Shown: positions 13,850 to 19,692 of the stretch, piece after piece
Numbering within the stretch: position 1 is the first letter of the stretch
Layout: each line of letters starts with the position of its first letter
Assembly: GCA_040003255.1 (NCBI GenBank)
Contig: JBDUCV010000045.1
Location: 1-19,692 of the forward strand
Direction of reading: 5' to 3'
Length of the DNA: 19,692 nucleotides
DNA from: JBDUCV01 sp040003255
GTDB lineage: Bacteria > Actinomycetota > Actinomycetes > Mycobacteriales > Jatrophihabitantaceae
Made by a program: the position numbers and the translations under genes
Notes under the pieces: model-generated
What the model was told of the DNA's origin: nothing
Database searches by the model: none
The model's input: only the letters and a program-made list of their open reading frames with translations

Positions 13850-15208
13850 TCAAGACGTGCGGTAGGAACCCGCGATCATGTCGGCCATCCAGAGGGCGCT
13901 GTCCTTGGGTGTGCGGCGCTGCGTCGCATAGTCAACAAAAATCATTCCGAACCGCATGCTGTATCCCAGCGCCCATTCGAAGTTGTCCATGAGCGACCAG
14001 ACGAGATAGCCCTGCAGCGGTACGCCATCTTCGATAGCCGCCGCCGCGGCGCGGAAATGCGCGTCGAGATAGCTGATCCGTTCCGGGTCGTGGCATTGGC
14101 CGTCGGGTGTGACGTAGTCGTGCAACGCGAGGCCGTTCTCAGTGATCCACAACGGTAACGGGGTCCAGTCGCGGTGGACCCGGTTGAGGATCCGGCGCAG
14201 ACCGTCCGGCCGCACGCCGACGCCACCGGCGGTGATCGGCGGCTCGGGATCGAGCTTGCGGACGCCGCGTTCGGCGTCATCCGGGTCCGCGGCTATTAGG
14301 TGTTGCTCGTAGTAGTTGATGCCGAAAAAGTCCAGCGGCGCGCTGATCAGTTCCAGGTCGCCGTCGCGGACAAACCCGAAGTCGGTGACTGCCCGGTAGA
14401 ACGTGCCTGCATCCTCGGGGTATCTGCCACGGAACAGCGGATCGAGGAACATCCGATTTTCGACCAGGTCGACTCGCGAGGCCGCGGCGAGGTCAGCCGG
14501 GTGCTGGGACGCGGGGAGCGGGTCGGACAGGTTGAGCGTGATGCCCACCAGCGCATCCGGTGCGCCTTCGCGGATCTGCTGGACGGCTCGGCCATGGGCC
14601 ACCAAGAGATGGTGGACGGCGGCCACGGCGGTGGCCTCGTCGCGTATGCCGGGTGCATGCCGGCCTTCGAGGTGGCCGATGTAGGCCGCGCAGTAGGGCT
14701 CGTTGAGTGTGATCCACCGGTGGACTCGGTCGCCCAACTGCCCGACGAGTGCGTCGGTGAGGTCGGCGAAGTGCTCCGCAGTGTGCCGACTGGCCCACCC
14801 TCCCTTGTCCTGGACCCATTGAGGCAGGTCCCAGTGGTACAGCGTGACAATCGGCTCGATGCCCCGTTGCAGCAGGCCATCGACCATGCGGCTGTAGAAA
14901 TCCAGACCGGCGGAGTTGGTGGCGCCGTCATCGGCGGACTTGATGCGGCTCCAAGAGACCGAGAATCGGTACGCGTGCAATCCGAGGGAGGCGATCAGGT
15001 CCAGGTCTGATTCGACGCGGTGGTAGTGGTCGCAGGCGATATCTCCGGTGTCGCCGTGGTGGGTGCGTCCGGGCGGGTGGCAGAAGGTGTCCCAGATCGA
15101 CGGGCTGCGTCCGTCAGCGTCAACGGCTCCCTCGATCTGGTAGGCCGCGGTGGCGGCTCCCCAGACGAAGTCGGCGGGCAGGCGCAGAGGTGAATCGCTC
15201 AGCGTCAT
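13850..15208 (-). CDS. bglA: GH1 family beta-glucosidase
   Basis: A 452-residue glycoside hydrolase family 1 retaining enzyme. The acid/base glutamate is E170 in ITLNEP and the nucleophile is E357 in ITENG. Also present are the N-terminal FVWGAATAAYQIEG, the +1 site stretch YRFSVSWSRI, and the sugar-binding SLMDNFEW motif near the end. Length is normal for the family. There is no signal peptide, so it acts inside the cell on imported beta-glucosides. ATG at 15208 has only a weak ribosome site. It follows a DUF1345 gene by 45 bp on the same strand and may share its transcript. The exact glycoside (cellobiose, aryl-glucoside or other) cannot be read from the sequence. Confidence 0.95.
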   Translation of the reverse strand: MTLSDSPLRLPADFVWGAATAAYQIEGAVDADGRSPSIWDTFCHPPGRTHHGDTGDIACDHYHRVESDLDLIASLGLHAYRFSVSWSRIKSADDGATNSAGLDFYSRMVDGLLQRGIEPIVTLYHWDLPQWVQDKGGWASRHTAEHFADLTDALVGQLGDRVHRWITLNEPYCAAYIGHLEGRHAPGIRDEATAVAAVHHLLVAHGRAVQQIREGAPDALVGITLNLSDPLPASQHPADLAAASRVDLVENRMFLDPLFRGRYPEDAGTFYRAVTDFGFVRDGDLELISAPLDFFGINYYEQHLIAADPDDAERGVRKLDPEPPITAGGVGVRPDGLRRILNRVHRDWTPLPLWITENGLALHDYVTPDGQCHDPERISYLDAHFRAAAAAIEDGVPLQGYLVWSLMDNFEWALGYSMRFGMIFVDYATQRRTPKDSALWMADMIAGSYRTS

Positions 15209-15253
15209 TTGGGTTGTCCCGTTCTCTAATCGGTGCTGGCTCGGCGCTGGGAG

Positions 15254-15946
15254 TCATCCGCTGCCGTTGGCCAGGCCGGCGACGAGGTTGATCGACGTGG
15301 ACAAGATCACTGCTCCGAACAGGAACGAAAGCAGGGCATGGCGCAGCGCGGTCGCACGGATGAGAGTGGTTTGAATATCCGTGTCGGATGCCTGGAATGT
15401 CATTCCGATGGTGAAGGCGAGATAGCCGAAGTCCACATAGCGCGGCGGCAACCTCTGATTGAAGTCCACGCCGCCGGGCAGGCCGGTGTAGTACAGCCGC
15501 GCGTAACGGAGCATGAAGAGCGTGTGCACAGCGAACCAGGACAGTGCCACGCTAGTAACGCCCAGTCCGGCCAGCAGATGCTGGGCAGTGCCCTTGGCTG
15601 AACTGGCTTGGATCAGCACGAAGCCGACCGCAGCCAAGCTGCTGACCGCGGCAATAACCACGATCAGGTCGGTCACGGCGCGGCCAGGTTCTTCTTGTGT
15701 TGCATGAGCCGCCGTCTGTTGCGGATTCATCAACGCAACGGCCGCCCACACCCACACTATGAAGACCAGCGCAGCGACATCCCATCCCATTAACGGCGCG
15801 TAGCCCCATGCGCCCAAGAGCCCGGTGACGACTGCGGCCACCAAGCCGGCGACAACCATCACCCCCAGTCGGGCGCGAGAACTCGCCGACTGCCACGGCT
15901 TTCCCGCACCAGAACGACTTCGCTCGGCAACCCTGCTGCGACTCAT
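15254..15946 (-). CDS. DUF1345 family membrane protein
   Basis: A 230-residue polytopic membrane protein. The family block is PPRYVDFGYLAFTIGMTFQA followed by SDTDI, together with LSWFAVHTLFMLRYARLYY. About five to six helices are visible: residues 27-47, 52-72, 94-116, 126-148, 175-193 and 207-227. The N-terminus is basic and polar. DUF1345 proteins are of unknown function. ATG at 15946 is chosen as the first start with the hydrophobic region close behind; no ribosome site is evident, and the open frame extends upstream into the MFS gene's 3' end. It lies 52 bp after the MFS stop. Confidence 0.82.
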   Translation of the reverse strand: MSRSRVAERSRSGAGKPWQSASSRARLGVMVVAGLVAAVVTGLLGAWGYAPLMGWDVAALVFIVWVWAAVALMNPQQTAAHATQEEPGRAVTDLIVVIAAVSSLAAVGFVLIQASSAKGTAQHLLAGLGVTSVALSWFAVHTLFMLRYARLYYTGLPGGVDFNQRLPPRYVDFGYLAFTIGMTFQASDTDIQTTLIRATALRHALLSFLFGAVILSTSINLVAGLANGSG

Positions 15947-15998
15947 TCGATCAGTGAACACCCAGACGGCCAATCCGCTGGGTGGCCGCGTTGACCCG

Positions 15999-17303
15999 TT
16001 ACCGCACCTGGACGGCGCGACGGCGGGCGCCGGCTGCGAGTAACCCAACCGCCACTGCGGCCGTGAGGAGTCCGAGAACCGCGAAGCCGCTGAGCGCTAG
16101 TACGAGTCCAGAGCCGAGCCCTCCGGTCGCGCCCGCGAGCCCTACGAGCAGGTCCGCGTTGCCCTGAGCGGCGGCCCGCTGCGCGAGCGGCACCGCGGCG
16201 GTGAGCAGCGTGCTGCCGCCGACGAGCGAGAGGCTCCAACCAAGGCCGAGCAGGAACAGCGCCGCGGTCAGTAGGGCGACCGTCGCCGAGGTGGCCAGGG
16301 AGCCGCCGAGTCCGGCGGCGAGCAGGATGACGCCGCCGAGTCGGATCGTCGCCGGGGCGCCGAACCGGTCGCAGAACAACCCGCCGAGCGGGGACAAGGC
16401 GTACATCCCCGCGATGTGCACGCTGATGACGAAGCCGATCACCCCAAGCGTGCGGTTGTGCGCCAGCATGTGCACCGGGGTCATCGTCATCATCGCGACC
16501 ATGACGAACTGGGCGCCGACCATCGCCACCAACCCAGCGAGTGCCGGCCCGCGCAGTACCAGAGCCCACGCCGACCCGACGACGGGCGCGACGGGGGCGG
16601 CCGGCTCAGCAGCGCGGGCGGTGAGCTCAGCGGCGCGGGCGGTGAGGAGCGGGTCCGGCCGGAGCAGCACGGTCACCGCGGCCGCGGCGAGGCTGTACGC
16701 CGCCACCGAGATGAGGAATGGGCCGGCCAGCGCCGGCAGCGATAGGGCTCGGGCCAGTGTTCCGGCCGGCTCCACGAGATTTGGTCCGGCCACCGCCCCG
16801 AACGTCGTCGCGAACAGCACGCTGCTAACGGCCCGACCGCGCCGCTGCGGCTCGGCCAGATCGGCTGCTGCGTATCGGGCCAGCAGGCTCGCCGTGTTGC
16901 CGACGCCGAACAGCAACATCCCCAGCACCAGCAGCGGAAAGCTACGAAGCTGAGCCGCGAGTAGGACAATGGCCGCGCCGGTGCCGCCCGCGAGGTAGCC
17001 GGCCGCGAGTCCAGGTCGTCGCCCCGAGCGGGCCATCAACCGGGAGATCGGCACCGCGGCCACCGCGCCCCCTGCGGTCGCCACCGCCGAGGGCAGGCCG
17101 GAGAGGGCGTCGCCGCCAAGCAGGTCCCGGGCTAGCAGCGCGCCGACTGCGACCCCGGCGGCCAGGCCGACGCCGCCGAGCAGCTGGGTCAACATCAGCA
17201 CGCGCAGCGTGCGTCGCTGCACGGCCGCAGGTGTCACGGCGGGCGTGAGCGTGCCGGCTCGACTTGGCGTTCGGGCGGGCGCAGCTGGGTCCTGACTGTT
17301 CAT
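15999..17303 (-). CDS. MFS transporter
   Basis: A 434-residue major facilitator superfamily protein with twelve predicted helices in two halves of six. The loop between helices 2 and 3 has SRLMARSGRRPGLAAGY, the standard basic motif A, and its counterpart in the second half is GLFCDRFGAPATIRLGG. The central loop, near residue 205-225, contains a tandem LTARAAE-LTARAAE followed by a Pro/Ala stretch, so the loop grew by a 21-bp duplication. A basic and proline-rich N-terminus of about 30 residues precedes helix 1. ATG at 17303 is chosen; the frame stays open further upstream without support. Members of this drug-efflux-like group export small hydrophobic compounds. Its neighbours are the tyrosinase pair upstream and DUF1345 downstream. 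Confidence 0.88.
   Translation of the reverse strand: MNSQDPAAPARTPSRAGTLTPAVTPAAVQRRTLRVLMLTQLLGGVGLAAGVAVGALLARDLLGGDALSGLPSAVATAGGAVAAVPISRLMARSGRRPGLAAGYLAGGTGAAIVLLAAQLRSFPLLVLGMLLFGVGNTASLLARYAAADLAEPQRRGRAVSSVLFATTFGAVAGPNLVEPAGTLARALSLPALAGPFLISVAAYSLAAAAVTVLLRPDPLLTARAAELTARAAEPAAPVAPVVGSAWALVLRGPALAGLVAMVGAQFVMVAMMTMTPVHMLAHNRTLGVIGFVISVHIAGMYALSPLGGLFCDRFGAPATIRLGGVILLAAGLGGSLATSATVALLTAALFLLGLGWSLSLVGGSTLLTAAVPLAQRAAAQGNADLLVGLAGATGGLGSGLVLALSGFAVLGLLTAAVAVGLLAAGARRRAVQVR
16603..16645. repeat. 21-bp tandem duplication within the MFS gene
   Basis: GCGCGGGCGGTGAGCTCAGC is followed by a near copy, GCGCGGGCGGTGAGGA. On the minus strand this encodes LTARAAE twice. It lies in the cytoplasmic loop between the two halves of the transporter, where length changes are tolerated. 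Confidence 0.7.
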
Positions 17304-17364
17304 TCGGCGCTCGTTTCGACGGGTAGCCCGGCCCGGCGCCGCGCATCGGACAGCGACGGCAGAA

Positions 17365-17811
17365 TCACGCGAAGGTGGTGAGCTGCATGCCGTGCAGGTC
17401 GAGTAACGGCAGTTGCGCGTCGGATACTTCCGCAGGGTCACAGGTGACGACGATGGTGATCGTCAGCTCCGGGGTGTCGATGTACCGACGCAGCGCGTCG
17501 GTCACCAGGACGCGTTTGAACGCGCGGGTCAAGGGGTGCGAAGGACGCTCATCGAATCGACGGGCGTCGACGTGGACCTCGCAGTGGCCTTCATCGCCGG
17601 AACAGCGTTGGTGTCCGAAGATCGCGAACTGGCCTGCGTAACTCGCCCGATCAGCGGAGGCGCTATCAATCGTGACGGCCGGGTCGTTGAAGAAGATCCG
17701 CGCGATAAACGATGGCCGGAAGTGGTTGATGCCATAGAACTCGAGATCGGCGCGGGTGAAGCCGGCCGTGGCACCGTGCGTGATCGGTCCGAACGTGTGC
17801 AGCTCAGCCAT
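17365..17811 (-). CDS. Detached tyrosinase C-terminal (lid/caddie-like) domain protein
   Basis: A 148-residue protein starting MAELHTFGPITHG. It resembles the beta-sandwich C-terminal domain that caps the active site in polyphenol oxidases and hemocyanins: DLEFYGINHFRPSFIARIFF, then YAGQFAIFGHQRCSGDEGHC, then SHPLTRAFKRVLVTDALRR and a terminal strand pair. In related bacterial tyrosinase-family proteins I recall this module joined to the catalytic domain; here it is a separate gene. Two cysteines and two histidines cluster in GHQRCSGDEGHCEVH and could bind copper. ATG at 17811 overlaps the tyrosinase stop by eight bases and has GGATGG upstream; ATG at 17820 is the alternative start. It probably works with the tyrosinase as a lid or copper-loading partner, which is inference. 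Confidence 0.7.
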   Translation of the reverse strand: MAELHTFGPITHGATAGFTRADLEFYGINHFRPSFIARIFFNDPAVTIDSASADRASYAGQFAIFGHQRCSGDEGHCEVHVDARRFDERPSHPLTRAFKRVLVTDALRRYIDTPELTITIVVTCDPAEVSDAQLPLLDLHGMQLTTFA

Positions 17812-18586
17812 GATCGCCATCCGTAGGGATGGGGGCCGCGGAGGCGGCGTACTCATAGCCGAGGCGTTGGGTGTCCAGGACGTCGGCGAAGGTTTGCCCG
17901 AATGGCGCCAACGGCAGATCGAGCAGGTCGCGGGGGATTCCGCCGTTACCGTGGCGAATCTGCCACAGATACCAAACCCGGTCGATCATGCAGTGGTGCG
18001 CGAAGAACACCGGGTCGTAGGCCGCGGTGGTGACGTCTTGCATGTCACCACCAACCCACACGTGCACGTGATCGTGGAAGTCTTCGAGCCGGTCGGAAAA
18101 CGACGCCCAGTCGGCGTCGTCGAGCAAACTTGCCAGCTCGGCCGCCGTCGGCAACCTTGCCCCAGCGGTCCGACCGGGCGCCCGGCGAATCCGTCGATTG
18201 ATCGGCGGCGTCGCAGTCGGCACCCGCGCTCGCGTCGCGTATAGCGGATTCGCTGCGCCCGCCAGTCTCGCCTTCGCGTACGCCGCAGGAACCTGCGGTG
18301 CACTGGTCCAATCCCACCATGGCAAAGCCACCCCAGCGACGCGATCCTGCAAGGTCTGCTCCAGCAGATACAGGTAGGCGCGATGCCACGGAAGAAACAG
18401 GCGGGCCTGTAGCGGCGTCCGGCGGCTGGCCTGGTGATGCCAGCAGTACCAATTCGGCGCGCCATGGAACCCGGCGACATGGGTATAGCCGCGATTATCC
18501 GACAAGCCTTCAGCCGCTGACATCGCCGAAATGAACGACGCCATTTGCGGCTGATCCGGCGCACCCACCGGAAGCCGATACACCAT
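17804..18586 (-). CDS. Tyrosinase / polyphenol oxidase family copper enzyme
   Basis: A 260-residue type-3 copper oxidase, hydroxylating or oxidising phenols with oxygen. The CuA ligands are expected in GFHGAPNWYCWHH (H41, H50/H51) and LFLPWHRAYLYLLEQ (H68). CuB comes from FHDHVHVWVGG (H171, H175) and DPVFFAHHCMIDRVWYLWQ (H197/H198). The gap between H51 and H68 is longer than in Streptomyces MelC2. No signal peptide is visible, so export would need a carrier protein, as with MelC1. ATG at 18586 (MVYRLPVGAPDQ) is chosen; TTG at 18613 is possible. The lid-domain gene overlaps its stop. Whether it acts on monophenols, o-aminophenols or only diphenols cannot be told from sequence. Confidence 0.9.
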   Translation of the reverse strand: MVYRLPVGAPDQPQMASFISAMSAAEGLSDNRGYTHVAGFHGAPNWYCWHHQASRRTPLQARLFLPWHRAYLYLLEQTLQDRVAGVALPWWDWTSAPQVPAAYAKARLAGAANPLYATRARVPTATPPINRRIRRAPGRTAGARLPTAAELASLLDDADWASFSDRLEDFHDHVHVWVGGDMQDVTTAAYDPVFFAHHCMIDRVWYLWQIRHGNGGIPRDLLDLPLAPFGQTFADVLDTQRLGYEYAASAAPIPTDGDHG

Positions 18587-18613
18587 GGAGCCAGCCACGA
18601 AACCCCACACCAA

Positions 18614-18745
18614 CCGATCTGCTCAAGAGGCTCGATTTAACCGACTGCGCTGGACCTGATAGACGGCGCTCGGCCTGCCTTGCCGCCCAGTGTCGACCCA
18701 CCCGGCGTGACCCGCAACGCCATCGGGCGCAATTGCGGCTGACGG
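18614..18745. other. Intergenic region, no gene seen
   Basis: These 132 bp lie between the tyrosinase start and the toxin relic. A short plus-strand frame ends in VTRNAIGRNCG and stops at 18742, four bases before the relic's start. That recalls a toxin-antitoxin spacing, but the frame has a stop at 18638 and no recognisable antitoxin body, so nothing is called. A tyrosinase promoter should lie here, but no clear -35/-10 pair was found. Confidence 0.4.
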
Positions 18746-18910
18746 GTGGCATACCTGTCGCCTGGACGCCAACGGCGCGACGCAATCTGCGGGGAGTCCC
18801 GGAGCAGGTTACGCATGCGGCGGTCGAGTTCATTTACGGACCAATCGGAAGCAAGCCGAGTCGACGTCGTCGCCATCGAACACCGAGCCGACGTCTACCG
18901 GTCGCGGTGA
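18746..18910 (+). pseudogene. Decayed RelE/ParE-family toxin gene
   Basis: Two pieces of a RelE-type toxin are visible. Frame A carries VAWTPTARRNLRGVPEQV and AAVEFIYGPIG, the N-terminal helix and its usual IYGP turn. Frame B carries VDVVAIEHRADVYRSR and a TGA at 18908-18910, the standard C-terminus with the HR-x-DVY motif. Between them about 30 residues of the core (normally the NPxRVG... RRGDYRVIYRI part) are absent, and the frame changes. The GTG start at 18746 (GTG GCA TAC) is one base out of frame with the body; adding one base would restore M-A-Y-R-V-A-W. Both lesions would abolish function. Toxins of this family cleave ribosome-bound mRNA or bind gyrase. The partner antitoxin is not recognisable. 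Residue order and motifs leave little doubt about the family. Confidence 0.78.
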
Positions 18911-19017
18911 AGCTCGCGCCGCACGGCGCCCTCGAGTACCAGTCGCCGTCGCTGCCCGGGACATCACCACTCCACGCACGCCCAGAAGGGCGCGAGCCTT
19001 CGCGTGCATCGCAGAGA
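18911..19017. other. Intergenic region, no gene seen
   Basis: These 107 bp lie between the toxin relic and the stop of the AbiEii-type gene. No open frame with family resemblance, repeat or terminator stem was found. It may include degraded remains of the same mobile segment. Confidence 0.4.
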
Positions 19018-19692
19018 TCACATCTCGCCGCCGTCCTGTGCTTGATTCCAGGCATGCGCGACAACCTTCATCGCCTCGACTGCAGTGACGGTCAATCGTG
19101 TTTGGTTCGCCAGCTGTTCTCGCCAGCGTGCTTCGCTTGGCGGCGACGTGAACATCCACGGCTGTGGCGGGCTACCGATGGGACCGTGCGCTACGAACAG
19201 CTCGGCTGCTTCCGCGGTGATCATGCCGCGCCGGGCGAGTGCCCACAGGTCGTAGAGGTCGCGTGGAGCTTTGCGTTCGTGCCATGCCGCGGTCTTCCAC
19301 GCCACGAACGCCGCTGTTGTTGGCACCCGCAGTGACCCGGCCGGCGCGTCTCGGTAGCGCTGTTCGATCGCCTGTACCGAGGTCGGCCACGGTTCGTAGC
19401 TGCGCCGGTCGAGCAGCTGTATCCGGACGCTGAACTGACCGTCGTCAGTCAGCAGCACTGCCGAGTCGGTGTCATGTATCGCGGTCAGCGCCGGCGCCCA
19501 GGTGATCCGCCCGTGGCTGCGACGGAGGGCCGAGCTCAGCGTCTTCTCGATTGCCGCGGCGGTCTCGGCGCGAGAGCCGACCGCAATCAGATCGACGTCC
19601 TCGCTCAGCCGCCCATCGGGTAGATACGTTCGGGCGAGTGCGGTGCCGCCGAAGAAGATCACCTGATCTGCGTGGGCAGTGCTGATCGCGGC
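19018..19692 (-). CDS. AbiEii/AbiGii-type nucleotidyltransferase toxin (5' end beyond window)
   Basis: The last 224 residues of a protein whose start lies beyond the right edge; the frame is open to base 19692. It belongs to the nucleotidyltransferase AbiEii/AbiGii (DUF1814) family, the toxin part of type IV toxin-antitoxin and abortive infection systems. Motif 1 is VIFFGGTALARTYL, and the catalytic acid pair follows in LSEDVDLIAVG. The helical domain carries VAWKTAAWHERKAPRDLYDLWALARRG, the family's other conserved block. Partners usually include an AbiEi antitoxin gene immediately upstream, which would be outside this window, so pairing is unknown. The TGA at 19018-19020 follows a Gly-Glu-Met ending. 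It looks intact as far as visible. Confidence 0.85.
   Translation of the reverse strand, partial: AAISTAHADQVIFFGGTALARTYLPDGRLSEDVDLIAVGSRAETAAAIEKTLSSALRRSHGRITWAPALTAIHDTDSAVLLTDDGQFSVRIQLLDRRSYEPWPTSVQAIEQRYRDAPAGSLRVPTTAAFVAWKTAAWHERKAPRDLYDLWALARRGMITAEAAELFVAHGPIGSPPQPWMFTSPPSEARWREQLANQTRLTVTAVEAMKVVAHAWNQAQDGGEM

Noticed and set aside
14300..15010. 236-codon plus-strand frame inside the GH1 gene
   Set aside because: Antisense shadow; the GH1 catalytic motifs are on the other strand.
18707..18742. Short VTRN-containing frame as an antitoxin remnant
   Set aside because: The four-base gap to the toxin relic is suggestive, but only about ten residues resemble a Phd/YefM antitoxin; too little to call.
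18637..18876. 79-codon minus-strand frame before the tyrosinase
   Set aside because: It is the reverse of the toxin relic and shows no family resemblance or ribosome site.
18830..19159. 109-codon minus-strand frame overlapping the AbiEii-type gene end
   Set aside because: Biased composition and overlap with a better supported gene; no motif.
1..19692. tRNA, rRNA or transposase genes
   Set aside because: No T-loop/acceptor pairing, rRNA core sequence or transposase motif was recognised on either strand.

Overview
The window is about 19.7 kb of GC-rich DNA with GTG/TTG starts and dense, often overlapping genes. It carries whiB1, a fused 2-oxoglutarate dehydrogenase (kgd), a DUF6104 mini-protein, a SigF-family sigma factor and a nickel superoxide dismutase. 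Together these point to an actinomycete (Actinomycetota). The whiB1 / lipid kinase / small membrane protein / histidine phosphatase neighbourhood resembles the Rv3214-Rv3219 region of Mycobacterium tuberculosis, but sigF and its anti-sigma factor sit inside it here. The genus cannot be named from the sequence alone.

Left part (1-4706), stress and redox regulation. whiB1 (minus) has a 262-bp non-coding upstream region holding a CRP/FNR-type palindrome and two near-identical inverted repeats. Next are a diacylglycerol-kinase-type lipid kinase (minus) and a divergent four-helix membrane protein (plus), both apparently leaderless. The block sodN > histidine phosphatase > rsbW-like anti-sigma > sigF is all on the minus strand. 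Its last three genes are joined by 4-nt GTGA overlaps, so Ni-superoxide dismutase and the general stress sigma factor may share a transcript. The Ni-SOD maturation protease sodX is divergent from sodN.

Middle part (4707-13205), metabolism and envelope. A MocR-type regulator (minus) is divergent from a YczE-family membrane protein (plus), with direct repeats between them. Then, on the minus strand, come a 58-residue DUF6104 protein, the 1252-residue kgd, and an operon of ABC ATPase > ABC permease > lipoprotein.

Right part (13206-19692), accessory region. Six minus-strand genes run, in transcription order, tyrosinase > detached tyrosinase lid-like protein > MFS transporter > DUF1345 membrane protein > GH1 beta-glucosidase > hotdog thioesterase. 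The tyrosinase and lid genes overlap and look like a split copper oxidase. A GH1 glucosidase and an exporter nearby raise the possibility of a phenolic-glucoside pathway, but this is inference. At the right end is a decayed RelE-type toxin gene on the plus strand, with one frameshift and an internal deletion. Beside it is an AbiEii-type nucleotidyltransferase toxin gene cut by the window edge. No rRNA, tRNA, CRISPR array or transposase was seen.
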